Assembly: GCF_023701745.1 (NCBI RefSeq)
Contig: NZ_JAJOZB010000001.1
Coordinates: forward strand, 2,982,501-3,046,500
DNA length: 64,000 nt
DNA from: Streptomyces sp. RKAG293
Lineage (GTDB): Bacteria; Actinomycetota; Actinomycetes; Streptomycetales; Streptomycetaceae
Direction of reading: 5' to 3'
Positions 17,516-26,282 of this stretch are shown in pieces. The notes beneath the pieces are model-generated. The model made no database searches and was not told the origin of the DNA. It was given only the letters and a program-made list of their open reading frames with translations. The translations under genes were made by a program, and so were the position numbers. Position 1 is the stretch's first letter. Every line of letters starts with the position of its first letter.

Positions 17516-18226
17516 TCAGAGCCGCCAGCCCACCGTTTCGGGGACGTACTCGACCTGGGCGCAGGAGTCCATGAGGATCTCCAGGAGCGGCAGCGGGTCG
17601 GGGAGCGGGCGGTCGGGACCGCGGTCGGGCAGCCAGGTCACGGCGCCGCCGGTGGGCAGCTTGGCGGGCGGCAGCAGGACGTAACTGCCGCGGCAGTGCC
17701 AGCGCAGACCGGGGTGCTCGTCGACGGTCTCGGGATGGCAGTCCAGCTCGCAGGGCCACCACTCGTCCTCGTCGACGGGGGTGCCGCGGGTGGCGGTGAA
17801 GAACAGCAGGCGGTCGTCCCCGTAGGCGGCGACCGGACCGGCGTCCCCGCCCTCGGCCGCGAGCCGGTCCAGCGCGATCCTGCCCGCGTCGGCCGGCACG
17901 TCCAGGACGTCATGGCTGGCGCCGGTGGCGGAGATGAAGTTCGCGAGCGGCTGGGTGCGCAGCCAGTGGTCGATCTTCTGCGGATCCGTGGTGGCCTGGG
18001 TGTGCCAGGCGAACGAGACCGGGTGCATGCCCGGGGTGGGACAGCCCACGCGGTCGCACGAACATCCGTAGCCGGAGGGGTGCGCGGCCGGTGCGACGGG
18101 GAAGCCCGCGGCGGCCGCGGCGTTGATCAGTTCCTCGCGGGCCAGGGCGGGAGCAGATCCGGGATCGGTGTCCGAGCCTGCCGATCGGCGGCGCAGCCAC
18201 TCGGACAACCTGCTCTTGCCTGCCAT
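17516..18226 (-). CDS. stand-alone DNA primase/polymerase (Prim-Pol)-like domain protein
   Basis: 236 residues from ATG 18226 with GGAG upstream. An N-terminal stretch is followed by a Prim-Pol-type fold as found in the bifunctional primase/polymerase N-terminal family: cysteine-rich GYGCSCDRVGCPTPGMHP, AWHTQATTDPQKIDHWLRT, ANFISATGASHDVLDVPAD, RLLFFTATRG and LRWHCRGSYVLLPPAKLPTGGAVTWL. The usual catalytic D-x-D appears altered (LDVPAD), as in many short Streptomyces versions, so polymerase activity is doubtful. No helicase domain is attached. It sits convergent to the lipoprotein gene, about 200 bp from the divergent hmuO. Confidence 0.75.
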   Translation of the reverse strand: MAGKSRLSEWLRRRSAGSDTDPGSAPALAREELINAAAAAGFPVAPAAHPSGYGCSCDRVGCPTPGMHPVSFAWHTQATTDPQKIDHWLRTQPLANFISATGASHDVLDVPADAGRIALDRLAAEGGDAGPVAAYGDDRLLFFTATRGTPVDEDEWWPCELDCHPETVDEHPGLRWHCRGSYVLLPPAKLPTGGAVTWLPDRGPDRPLPDPLPLLEILMDSCAQVEYVPETVGWRL

Positions 18227-18372
18227 CGGGCTCCTTCCCTCGCCCCCGCGTCCATGGTCCACGGTACGCGGGTGGTGGGCATCATCCTGCCTCTTGTCCG
18301 GAATGAACGCACAGCCGGGGTGGAAGGACTGGAGTAGCGTGGTTCCCGACAGGCTGTCGGCATCCTCTTGAC

Positions 18373-18387
18373 TTAGGCATACCTAAC
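18373..18387 (+). promoter_or_regulatory. candidate DmdR1/IdeR iron box upstream of heme oxygenase
   Basis: TTAGGCATACCTAAC is a near-palindromic TTAGG-N5-CCTAA core, typical of DmdR/IdeR sites. It lies 39 bp before the hmuO start. It fits repression by iron-loaded DmdR. Confidence 0.72.
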
Positions 18388-18425
18388 TTGCAAGGATTGC
18401 GGCACGCCCGAAGCAGGAGGTTCCC

Positions 18426-19079
18426 TTGACGCCGTCCCCGTTCTCCACCGTGATCCGCACCGCCAGCCACGATCAGCACACCGAGGCCGAGAACTCGACC
18501 TTCATGAGCGATCTGCTCGGCGGACGGCTCGGCGTGGACGCGTACGCCCGCTACACCGAGCAGTTGTGGTTCGTCTACCGGGCTCTGGAGGACGCGGCGC
18601 AGTCGCTGGCCGGAGACCCTGTCGCCGGCCCCTTCGTCCGCGCCGAACTGCTGCGCGTCGCGGAGCTGGAGCGCGACCTGGACCATCTGCTCGGCGCGGG
18701 CTGGCAGCGGCGCTCGGTCCCGCTGCCCGCCACGGCGGCGTACGCGGAGCGGGTCGCCGAGGTCGCCAGGACGTGGCCCGCGGGGTATGTCGCACATCAC
18801 TACACCCGCTATCTGGGGGACCTGTCCGGCGGACAGGTGATCCGTGGCATCGCGGAGAAGACCTGGGGGTTCGAACGCAAGGGCGACGGCGTGCGGTTCT
18901 ACGTCTTCGAGGGGATCGGCAACCCGGCCGCGTTCAAGCGCGAGTACCGCGAGCTGCTGGACGCCCTGGCCGTCGACGACCTGGAGAAGCAGCGCGTGGT
19001 GGACGAGTGCCGCCACGCCTTCGCCCTGAACAGCGCCGTCTTCACCGACCTCGGTGCCGCCTACCCGCTGAGCGCGTAG
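18426..19079 (+). CDS. hmuO: biliverdin-producing heme oxygenase
   Basis: 217 residues, the usual length for soluble HmuO. The proximal heme ligand region reads TASHDQHTEAENSTFM with the histidine near residue 20. The distal helix GDLSGGQVIRG matches the conserved LGDLSGGQ of heme oxygenases. It splits heme into biliverdin, CO and ferrous iron in the cytoplasm. Placed between elemental-iron uptake and the heme importer and behind its own iron box, it is the natural consumer of heme brought in by HmuTUV. A 17-bp hairpin ends the transcript. Confidence 0.95.
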   Translation: MTPSPFSTVIRTASHDQHTEAENSTFMSDLLGGRLGVDAYARYTEQLWFVYRALEDAAQSLAGDPVAGPFVRAELLRVAELERDLDHLLGAGWQRRSVPLPATAAYAERVAEVARTWPAGYVAHHYTRYLGDLSGGQVIRGIAEKTWGFERKGDGVRFYVFEGIGNPAAFKREYRELLDALAVDDLEKQRVVDECRHAFALNSAVFTDLGAAYPLSA

Positions 19080-19100
19080 CACCCGCAGCCGTTCGACAGG

Positions 19101-19138
19101 ACGCCTGCGGGACCCGGGAGACCGGGTCCCGCAGGCGT
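19101..19138. terminator. bidirectional terminator between hmuO and the HtaA gene
   Basis: A perfect 17-bp inverted repeat with a GAGA-type four-base loop (arms start ACGCCTGCGGGACCC) lies between the two convergent stop codons. Confidence 0.82.
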
Positions 19139-19161
19139 CTTCGCGTACCGGGAGGGATGCG

Positions 19162-20691
19162 TCAGGAGGAGCGGCGGCGGGCCACGACGGCCGTCGCGCC
19201 GGCGCCCACCACGACGAGCAGTCCCGCGGCGCCGAGCAGGGCCGCCGACGGGGCGCCCGAGCCGGTGGCGGCGAGGGTGCCGCCCGTGGTGCCGGCGGTC
19301 GTGCCACCGGTGGTGGAACCGCCCGTGGTGCCACCCGTCGTGTCGCCGACGTTCACCGCGCCGCCCGTACCGCCCGTGCCGCCGGTGGTTCCGGTGCCCG
19401 GCAGGCTCGCGTCCTTGTCGAGCGAGACCGCGACGGTGACGGGGTCGAGCGCGGCACCGGCCTGGTAGAAGCCGCCGAACGCCTTGGCGCCGTCGGCGGT
19501 GAGGGCCGCCTTCGCGGCGGAGACGGTGACGACCTTGCCGTCGGCCTTCGGCGCCACGGCGGAGAGCGTGGCGACGGTCAGGTCGTTGTACCGGCTGACC
19601 TTCCCCGTCTCGCGGTCCTTCGAGGAGACGTCGGCGGTCAGCGTGCCGGTGGCGCCCTTGACGGCCACCTTCACGTCGCTGAACTTCAGGTCGAGGCTGT
19701 ACGCGCCGTTCTCCTTGTGGCCCAGGAAGCGCACCGAGCCGGCGAAGCCCGCGTTGAGGGCCTTGGTGTCCGCGGTGTACGTACCGCTGCCCTTCGGGAA
19801 GCGGTACGCGTCGGCACTCGCGGTGGCGCCGTCCGCCGTCTCGATCTTCCCGGCCGCGACCGGGCTGGTGACGTAGGAGCGGAAGGACGCCTTGACGCCC
19901 CAGTCCAGATTGCCGTCGACGACGTGCTGGACGGGGTCGGCGGCGTCGGTCGGCGTGGCGCCGGGCGTCGCCGGCGGGGTGACCGGCGGCTTGGTGGGAG
20001 TGGTCGTCGGCGGGGTGGTGGGTGTGGTGGGTGTGGTGGTGGGCGGCGTCGCCTGGGGCTTGACGGTGAGGCTCGCGGCGTCGAGCTTGTCGCCCGCCTT
20101 GTACATGCCGTTGAACGCCTTGGAGCCGTCGGCCGTCAGCGCCGCCGGGATGCCGGCGAAGCTCATCGACCCGTCGGCGCCGCCGCCCGGACGGACCGCG
20201 GACAGGTCGAGCGAGGCGAACTTCACGTCATCGGCGGTCGCGCCCGCGGAGGTCACGTCGGCGGTGAGGGTGCCCGTCGTACCGACGGTGTCGATCTTCA
20301 GATCGGCGAGCTCGATGTCGAACCCGTGCAGCTTGGACGTGAAGCGCACGCTGCCGTCGAAGCCGACGGAGACGGCGTGGGTCGCCGTGTCGTAACTGCC
20401 CTTGGCCCCGCCGAAACGGAAGCTGCCGTCCGCGTTCTTCGTGGCGCCGCCGGCGGTCTCGATGGTGCCGGCCGCCATACCGGTGACGTAGTTCCGGAAC
20501 GACTCCTTCACGCCCCAGTCGAGCGTGCCGCCGTCGAGGACGATCTTCGGTGCGCCCGGCGCGCCGGACGTGCCGTTGTCGGCGGCGAGCGCCGGAAGGC
20601 TCAGCGCGGTCGCGCCGACGGCGGTGGCCGCGGCTATCGCGAACGCGAGGGGGCGGCGGCTGCGGGGGCGGGGGCGGGGGTGGACGGTCAT
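19162..20691 (-). CDS. htaA: two-domain HtaA hemin-binding protein with LAXTG sortase signal
   Basis: 509 residues: signal peptide, HtaA domain 1 (about 45-205, starting LDGGTLDWGVKESFRNYVTG), a Thr/Pro linker, HtaA domain 2 (about 255-425, starting VDGNLDWGVKASFRSYVTS), a Gly/Thr linker, then LAATGS, a hydrophobic helix and the RRRSS tail. LAXTG is the recognition motif of class E sortases of high-GC actinobacteria, so the protein should be fixed to the cell wall. HtaA domains bind hemin and pass it to HmuT in Corynebacterium. The linkers are repetitive at DNA level (around 19280-19330 and 19980-20045). It follows the second HtaA gene by 87 bp, probably in one transcript. Confidence 0.92.
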   Translation of the reverse strand: MTVHPRPRPRSRRPLAFAIAAATAVGATALSLPALAADNGTSGAPGAPKIVLDGGTLDWGVKESFRNYVTGMAAGTIETAGGATKNADGSFRFGGAKGSYDTATHAVSVGFDGSVRFTSKLHGFDIELADLKIDTVGTTGTLTADVTSAGATADDVKFASLDLSAVRPGGGADGSMSFAGIPAALTADGSKAFNGMYKAGDKLDAASLTVKPQATPPTTTPTTPTTPPTTTPTKPPVTPPATPGATPTDAADPVQHVVDGNLDWGVKASFRSYVTSPVAAGKIETADGATASADAYRFPKGSGTYTADTKALNAGFAGSVRFLGHKENGAYSLDLKFSDVKVAVKGATGTLTADVSSKDRETGKVSRYNDLTVATLSAVAPKADGKVVTVSAAKAALTADGAKAFGGFYQAGAALDPVTVAVSLDKDASLPGTGTTGGTGGTGGAVNVGDTTGGTTGGSTTGGTTAGTTGGTLAATGSGAPSAALLGAAGLLVVVGAGATAVVARRRSS

Positions 20692-20778
20692 CGCGGGTGG
20701 TTCTCCTCGGAGATGAAAGGTGAAAGGGGAAAGGGAGTTGTCGGGGACGTGCGGTGAAGCGGTCGTGCGGTCGGGCAG

Positions 20779-22254
20779 TCAGGGGGCGGACGGAGTGTCC
20801 GGAGCGTCTGCGGCAGCGGCAGCGCCTGCGGCAGCGGCAGCGTCCATGGCGGCCGGGGCTGCTGTCGCGCGGCGCCTGCGCCACACGAAGACGCCCGCGG
20901 CGGCGGCGACGAGCACGGCCGCGAGGACGGTCAACGGCAGGGCGGGGGCGCCCGGTTCGGCGGCCGCGGCCTTCGGCTGCGGCGCCCGGGGTGCCGCGGC
21001 CGCCGAGGGGGCCGCCGTCGCGCCGGTGCCGAGGTCGGGCAGCGCGGGAAGGGCGGCCGAGCGGTCCAGGGCGACGGACACGGTGAGCGGGTCCATGTCG
21101 GTGCCGGCCGCGTAGAGCCCGTTGAACGCCTTGGCGCCCTCAGCCGTGAGCCTGGTCGGCACCTCGGTGAGGGCGACCAGCCCGTTCTTGGGGGCGAGGG
21201 TCGCGGCGGGGGCGTCGAAGGTGACGAACGGGGCGCCGTTGGCGAAGAGCGTGCCCTTGCCGCCGGCGATGGTGACGCGCACCGCGCCGAGTGCGAGGTC
21301 GAGGCCGTACTTCCCGCCCTGCTCCATGCCGAGGAAGCGCGCGGTCCCGGAGAAGGTCGCGTCCAGCGCGCCCTTGGCGCCGTCGTAGCTGCCCTTGCCC
21401 GCGCCGAAGCGGAAGAGCGCGCCGCCGTCCCTGGCGCCGCCGGACAGTTCCCAGCGGCCCTTGGCGATCGGCCCGGTGACGTATTCGCGGAAGGTGCGGC
21501 GCACGCCCCAGTCGACGGCGGCGTCGGTGATCGCCGGCTGTCCCGGTGCGGTCGCCGAGGACGTGGCGTTGGGAGTCGGGGTGGGCGTGGCCGTGGGTGT
21601 CGCGGTCGGCTTCGCCGCGGCCGCGACGTCCGCCGACAGGCTCACCGGGTCCAGCGCGGTGCCCGCCGTGTAGTAGCCGGCGAACGCCTTCGCGCCCTGC
21701 GCGGTGAGCGTCGCGGGAACGGAGTTGAGCGCGACGGTGGCACCGCCGCCGCGCATGTCCACGCCGCCCAGCGCGAGGGCGGCCAGCGGGACCTGGGAGC
21801 TCGTGGTGACCTTGCCGGTCTCCTTGGACTTGCTGCTCATGTCCGCGTAGAGGGTGCCGCTGCCGCCGGAGATCCGGACGGTGGGGCGGCTGATGGTGAG
21901 GTCCAGCTGGTTGGAGCCGTCGGCCTGCCGGTGCCCGGTGAAGCGCACCCCGCCGGAGAACCCGGCGCTGAACGAACCCCGGTCACCGTCGTAGGAGCCC
22001 TGCGCCGAGTGGAACCGGAACTGGCTGCCGCCGACGGTGGCGGCGCCGCCGAGCAGGCTCCAACTGCCGTGCGCGATGGGGCCGGTGACATAGCTCTGGA
22101 ACGAGGACTTGATCCCCCAGTCGAGCCGTCCGCCGGCCACCCGCCGGTCCGCCGCCTGTGCGGTCGTGACGGGCAGCAGCGCCGCGAGGAGCGCGGTCAG
22201 GAACGCCGTCAGGAGCGCGGCGGCGAGCACACGGGCTCGGCCGGATGACTGCAT
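20779..22254 (-). CDS. two-domain HtaA hemin-binding membrane protein
   Basis: 491 residues: signal peptide, HtaA domain 1 (about 38-210, GGRLDWGIKSSFQSYVTGP), a Thr/Pro linker, HtaA domain 2 (about 245-405, AAVDWGVRRTFREYVTGP), then one transmembrane helix (LTVLAAVLVAAAAGVFVW) with RRRR and a long Ala-rich cytoplasmic tail. It has no LAXTG motif, so it should stay in the membrane, unlike its neighbour. A relay from wall-bound HtaA to membrane HtaA to HmuT is plausible by analogy with corynebacterial HtaA/HtaB. It diverges from hmuT across a strong iron box. Confidence 0.9.
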   Translation of the reverse strand: MQSSGRARVLAAALLTAFLTALLAALLPVTTAQAADRRVAGGRLDWGIKSSFQSYVTGPIAHGSWSLLGGAATVGGSQFRFHSAQGSYDGDRGSFSAGFSGGVRFTGHRQADGSNQLDLTISRPTVRISGGSGTLYADMSSKSKETGKVTTSSQVPLAALALGGVDMRGGGATVALNSVPATLTAQGAKAFAGYYTAGTALDPVSLSADVAAAAKPTATPTATPTPTPNATSSATAPGQPAITDAAVDWGVRRTFREYVTGPIAKGRWELSGGARDGGALFRFGAGKGSYDGAKGALDATFSGTARFLGMEQGGKYGLDLALGAVRVTIAGGKGTLFANGAPFVTFDAPAATLAPKNGLVALTEVPTRLTAEGAKAFNGLYAAGTDMDPLTVSVALDRSAALPALPDLGTGATAAPSAAAAPRAPQPKAAAAEPGAPALPLTVLAAVLVAAAAGVFVWRRRRATAAPAAMDAAAAAGAAAAADAPDTPSAP

Positions 22255-22279
22255 GGGGACCCCTTCATGGAGTAGAAAT

Positions 22280-22298
22280 TGAGGTAAGGCTAACCTAA
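22280..22298. promoter_or_regulatory. DmdR1/IdeR iron box in the divergent htaA-hmuT promoter region
   Basis: TGAGGTAAGGCTAACCTAA agrees with 17 of 19 positions of the symmetric iron box TTAGGTTAGGCTAACCTAA. It is 26 bp from the HtaA start and 61 bp from hmuT, so one dimer pair could control both directions. This is the best of the three iron boxes seen. Confidence 0.85.
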
Positions 22299-22358
22299 GC
22301 TATCGGCGAAGCGACGGGAACCCTCCCGTCCCGGGAACCGCACAAGGCAGGGTGAACA

Positions 22359-23390
22359 GTGCGAATTTGGCGGATCTCACGGCTGGCCGGGCCCCTGCTC
22401 CTGGCCGTCGCCCTCACGGCCTGCGGAGCGCAGTCAGGCACCGGCGGGCCCGCCGCGGCCGCCGGCGCACCGGCCCCGGCGGCCGACCGCGTCGAACCAC
22501 TGGCCACCGTCCCGGTCCCGCGGCTGCCCGCCACCGTGCGGTCGGTGGACGGCCGGTCGGTGACGGTCGGCAGCGCGGACCGGATCGTGCCGCTCACCGG
22601 CGGGCTCTCCGAGATCGTCTTCACCCTCGGCCTCGGGAAGAACGTCGTCGCCCGCGACATCACCGCCACGTTCGCCCAGGCCGCGAAGCTGCCGGTCATC
22701 ACCCGCGCGCACGACGTCTCCGCCGAGGGCGTGCTGTCGCTGCACCCCACCGTCGTCCTCGCCGACACCTCCACCGGCCCGGCCGAAGCCGTCCAGCAGA
22801 TCCGTGCCGCGGGCATCCCGCTGATCGTCTTCGGTACGGCCACCCGGCTCGGCGACGTCGGTCCGCGGATCGACGCGGTCGCGGCCGCGCTGGGCGTCAA
22901 GGCGTCCGGGGACGAGCTGCGCCGGCGCACCGCCGACCGGATGGCCGCCGTCACCAGGACCGTTCCGGCGCCCGCCAGGGGCCGGAAGCTCAAGGTCGCC
23001 TTCCTCTACCTGCGGGGAACCGCCTCGGTCTACCTCCTGGGCGGGGCCGGCTCCGGTGCCGACTCGCTCATCGAGGCGGTGGGCGCGGTCGACGCGGGCA
23101 AGGACTCCGGGCTGGCGAAGGACTTCACCCCGATCACCAGCGAGGCCCTGGTCAAGGCCGCGCCGGACGTCATCCTCGTCATGACCAAGGGACTGGAGTC
23201 CGTCGGCGGCGCCGACGGACTGGAGAAGGTCCCGGGCGTCGCCCAGACCCCGGCCGGAATGGACCGCAGGGTCATCGCGATCGACGACGGCACCCTGCTG
23301 AACTTCGGCCCCCGCACCGACCGGGTCCTGCGGCAACTCGCCGACGGCATCAAGGCGTCCGGAAGCACGGCGGCCGGGGCGCAGCGGTGA
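22359..23390 (+). CDS. hmuT: heme ABC transporter substrate-binding lipoprotein
   Basis: 343 residues from GTG 22359. The signal peptide ends in lipobox LTACG. The mature protein has the two-lobe helical-backbone fold of class III binding proteins (RIVPLTGGLSEIVFTLGLGKNVVARDIT, VIVAD-like stretches, PDVILVMTKGLESVGGADGLEKVPG). It should take hemin at the outer face and deliver it to HmuUV. It overlaps hmuU by GTGA. Confidence 0.92.
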   Translation: MRIWRISRLAGPLLLAVALTACGAQSGTGGPAAAAGAPAPAADRVEPLATVPVPRLPATVRSVDGRSVTVGSADRIVPLTGGLSEIVFTLGLGKNVVARDITATFAQAAKLPVITRAHDVSAEGVLSLHPTVVLADTSTGPAEAVQQIRAAGIPLIVFGTATRLGDVGPRIDAVAAALGVKASGDELRRRTADRMAAVTRTVPAPARGRKLKVAFLYLRGTASVYLLGGAGSGADSLIEAVGAVDAGKDSGLAKDFTPITSEALVKAAPDVILVMTKGLESVGGADGLEKVPGVAQTPAGMDRRVIAIDDGTLLNFGPRTDRVLRQLADGIKASGSTAAGAQR

Positions 23391-24427
23391 GTTCACGCGT
23401 CAACCGCGCCGCCACCGTCCTCAGCTGCGCCATGGCGGCCGTCCTGCTCGTGCTGTGCGTCGTCTCCGCCGGCACCGGCGCCTACGACATCCCCGCGGGC
23501 GACGTCATCGGCTCGGCCGCCCACCGGCTCGGCCTCGGCGGCGCGCGGCTCGACCGCGTCGCGGAGTCCGTGCTGTGGGACGTACGCCTCCCGCGCATCA
23601 CCCTCGCCCTGCTCGTCGGCGCCTCCCTCGGCTGCGCGGGCGCCCTGATGCAGGGCGTGTTCGGCAACCCGCTGGCCGAACCCGGCGTCGTCGGGATCTC
23701 GTCCGGCGCGGCGGTCGGCGCGGTCGGCTCGATCGCGCTGGGGCTGAACTTCCTCGGCAACTGGACGATCACGGTGTGCGCCTTCGCCGCCGGGCTGCTG
23801 ACGGTGCTGGTCGTCTACGGGCTCTCCCGGTCGGGCGGCCGGACCGAAGTGGTCACCCTGGTCCTCACCGGCATCGCCGTGAACGCCTTCGCGGGCGCGC
23901 TGATCGGCCTGTTCATCTTCTTCGCCGACAACGCCCAGATCAGCCAGATCACCTTCTGGCAGCTCGGCTCGCTCGCCCAGTCCAGCTGGCCCAAGGTGCT
24001 CGCCGTGCTGCCCTGCGCACTGCTCGGGCTGGCCGTCGCCCCGTTCTTCTCCCGGCGGCTCGATCTGCTCGCGCTGGGCGAACGGCAGGCCCGGCACCTG
24101 GGTGTGGAGGTCGAGCGGATGCGGATCGTGCTCATCCTCGTCGTCGCGCTGCTCACGGCGGCCGCCGTGGCCGTGGCGGGGATCATCTCCTTCGTCGGGC
24201 TGGTCGTACCGCATCTGCTGCGGATGGCCGCAGGACCCGGCCATCGCTTCCTGGTGCCCGGCAGCGCCCTCGGCGGCGCGCTGGTACTGGTCGCCGCCGA
24301 CCTCGCCGCCCGCACCCTCGCGGCCCCCGCGGAACTGCCGCTCGGCGTTCTGACCGCCCTCGTCGGCAGCCCGTTCTTCTTCTGGCTGCTGCGCCGTACC
24401 CGCAACCGACAGGGAGGCTGGGCGTGA
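23387..24427 (+). CDS. hmuU: heme ABC transporter permease, FecCD family
   Basis: 346 residues from GTG 23387, overlapping the hmuT stop. About ten transmembrane helices with FecCD/BtuC family marks: DVRLPRITLALLVGASLGCAGALMQGVFGNPLAEPGVVGISSGAAVGA, then QLGSLAQSSWPKV, GERQARHLGVEVERMR, GIISFVGLVVPHLLR and PLGVLTALVGSPFFFWLL (each quoted in part). It forms the heme channel with HmuV. Confidence 0.92.
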   Translation: MSSRVNRAATVLSCAMAAVLLVLCVVSAGTGAYDIPAGDVIGSAAHRLGLGGARLDRVAESVLWDVRLPRITLALLVGASLGCAGALMQGVFGNPLAEPGVVGISSGAAVGAVGSIALGLNFLGNWTITVCAFAAGLLTVLVVYGLSRSGGRTEVVTLVLTGIAVNAFAGALIGLFIFFADNAQISQITFWQLGSLAQSSWPKVLAVLPCALLGLAVAPFFSRRLDLLALGERQARHLGVEVERMRIVLILVVALLTAAAVAVAGIISFVGLVVPHLLRMAAGPGHRFLVPGSALGGALVLVAADLAARTLAAPAELPLGVLTALVGSPFFFWLLRRTRNRQGGWA

Positions 24428-25263
24428 ACAGACCGCTCGTCAACAGGCCCTGGAGCCGCCGCGGCCGGACGCTGCCCGGCCGGCCGGGCCCCGGCGCCGT
24501 GCTCGCCGGGACCCGCGCCCTGCGGGTACGGCTCGGCGGACGGCCGGTGCTGGACGGCGTGGACACCACCGTCCGGGCCGGCGAAGTGCTGGCGCTGGTC
24601 GGCCCCAACGGGGCGGGCAAGTCCACCCTGCTGGGCGCTCTCGCCGGGGATGTGCCGGCGGACTCCGGCGAGGTGCTGGTGGACGGCGCGCCGGTCGGTT
24701 CGTGGTCCGCGCCCGACCTCGCGCTGCGGCGGGCGGTGCTGCCCCAATCGGCGCCGCTGGCCTTCCCGTTCCCCGTCGAGGACGTCGTACGGATGGGCCG
24801 CGCGCCCTGGGCCGGCACCGCGGCCGCCGACGAGGACGATCCGGCGGTGCGCGAGGCGATGGCGGCCACCGAGGTCACCGCGTTCGCCGGCCGGCCGTTC
24901 CCGGCGCTGTCCGGCGGCGAGCGGGCCCGGGTCGCGCTCGCCCGCGTCCTGGCACAGCGCGCGCCCCTGCTGCTGCTCGACGAACCCACCGCCGCCCTCG
25001 ACCTGCACCACCAGGAACTGGTGCTGCGGATCTGCCGCGCCCAGGCCGACGGGGGCCGCGCCGTGGTCGTCGTGCTGCACGACCTGGGCCTGGCGGCCGC
25101 GCACGCCGACCGGATCGCGGTGCTGGCGGAGGGCCGGATCGCGGCCGACGGCGCTCCCGCCGACGTCCTGTCCGAGGAGTTGCTCAGCGCGGTGTACCGG
25201 CATCCGGTCGAGGTGTTCGCCCACCCCAGAACCGGCGAACCGCTCGTACTCCCCCGCCGCTGA
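24424..25263 (+). CDS. hmuV: heme ABC transporter ATP-binding protein
   Basis: 279 residues from GTG 24424, overlapping the hmuU stop. Walker A is GPNGAGKST (about residues 60-68), the Q-loop LPQSAPLAFPF, the signature LSGGERARVALAR, Walker B LLLLDEPTAALD and the switch His in VVLHDLGLAA. It energises heme import and is the last gene of hmuTUV. Confidence 0.93.
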   Translation: MNRPLVNRPWSRRGRTLPGRPGPGAVLAGTRALRVRLGGRPVLDGVDTTVRAGEVLALVGPNGAGKSTLLGALAGDVPADSGEVLVDGAPVGSWSAPDLALRRAVLPQSAPLAFPFPVEDVVRMGRAPWAGTAAADEDDPAVREAMAATEVTAFAGRPFPALSGGERARVALARVLAQRAPLLLLDEPTAALDLHHQELVLRICRAQADGGRAVVVVLHDLGLAAAHADRIAVLAEGRIAADGAPADVLSEELLSAVYRHPVEVFAHPRTGEPLVLPRR

Positions 25264-25450
25264 CGGCCGGGCGTGGGACAGGGCCGCCGTGATAGGCCGC
25301 CGTGTATGAAAACGATCGAGCGAACCACCCAAATGGTTCGATGCGTTTCGGCCGCCGAGGGTGGACGATTTGTGCGCGTACGTAACCCCCATGCGCGTAC
25401 GCGACCCCCATCGGCGTTCCGCCGGAGCCTCAAACGACGAGGAGCCCGCA

Positions 25451-26269
25451 TTGCGCACAGTCCGCACCGCCACACCCCGGCGGTACCTGATGTGCCCGCC
25501 CGAGCACTTCCGGGTGACCTACTCGATCAATCCGTGGATGGACCCGGCCAAGCCGGTCGACCCCGTACTCGCGCTCTTCCAGTGGGAGGAACTGCGGGAC
25601 CGCTACCGCTCGCTGGGCCATACCGTCGAGGTCCTCGACCCGGTGGCCGACCTGCCCGACATGGTCTTCGCCGCCAACGGCGCCACCGTCGTGGACGGCC
25701 GGGTGCTCGGCGCCCGGTTCTTCAACGCGGAACGGACCGATGAGGCGCCGGCGCATCTGGCGTGGTTCCGCCGCAACGGTTACACCGAGGTGCGCGAGCC
25801 GCAGCACATCAACGAGGCCGAGGGCGACTTCGCCGTCACCTCGCAGTGGATCCTGGCCGGAATGGGCTTCCGCAGCAGCCCGCTCTCGCACTCCGAGGCC
25901 CAGGAGTTCTTCGGCCGGCCCGTCATCGGGCTGGAACTGACCGACCCCCGCTACTACCACCTCGACACCGCGTTCGCCGTTCTCGACGACGCGGCGGGCG
26001 AGGTCATGTACTTCCCGGACGCCTTCTCACCCGGCAGCCGCAAGGTACTGGCCCGGCTCTTCCCCGACGCCCTGCTCGCGACGGCGGCGGACGCCGCCGC
26101 ACTGGGGCTGAACGCCGTCAGCGACGGACGCCATGTGGTCCTCCCGCGCGGCGCCACCGGCCTGTTCGCACCGCTCCGCGAGCGCGGTTTCGAACCGGTC
26201 GCGGTCGATCTGTCGGAGCTCCACAAAGCGGGCGGCAGCGTGAAGTGCTGCACCCAGGAGCTGCGGTAA
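25451..26269 (+). CDS. ddaH: dimethylarginine dimethylaminohydrolase (DDAH)
   Basis: 272 residues from TTG 25451, chosen because GAGGAG stands just before it and conservation begins immediately (RYLMCPPEHFRVTYSINPWM). Motifs of the amidinotransferase fold are present: DMVFAANGA, NEAEGDFAVTSQW, YYHLDTAFAVLD (catalytic His) and the C-terminal KCCTQELR with the nucleophilic Cys. DDAH cleaves methylated arginine to citrulline and methylamines; bacterial members may simply scavenge nitrogen. The 190 bp upstream show no other gene. Confidence 0.9.
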   Translation: MRTVRTATPRRYLMCPPEHFRVTYSINPWMDPAKPVDPVLALFQWEELRDRYRSLGHTVEVLDPVADLPDMVFAANGATVVDGRVLGARFFNAERTDEAPAHLAWFRRNGYTEVREPQHINEAEGDFAVTSQWILAGMGFRSSPLSHSEAQEFFGRPVIGLELTDPRYYHLDTAFAVLDDAAGEVMYFPDAFSPGSRKVLARLFPDALLATAADAAALGLNAVSDGRHVVLPRGATGLFAPLRERGFEPVAVDLSELHKAGGSVKCCTQELR

Positions 26270-26282
26270 GTACCGTGCCTGC

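Noticed and set aside
22352..24427. A fused HmuT-HmuU protein from one long open frame
   Set aside because: The upstream part of that frame is Arg-rich nonsense; hmuT is in the next frame and hmuU starts at GTG 23387 overlapping its stop.
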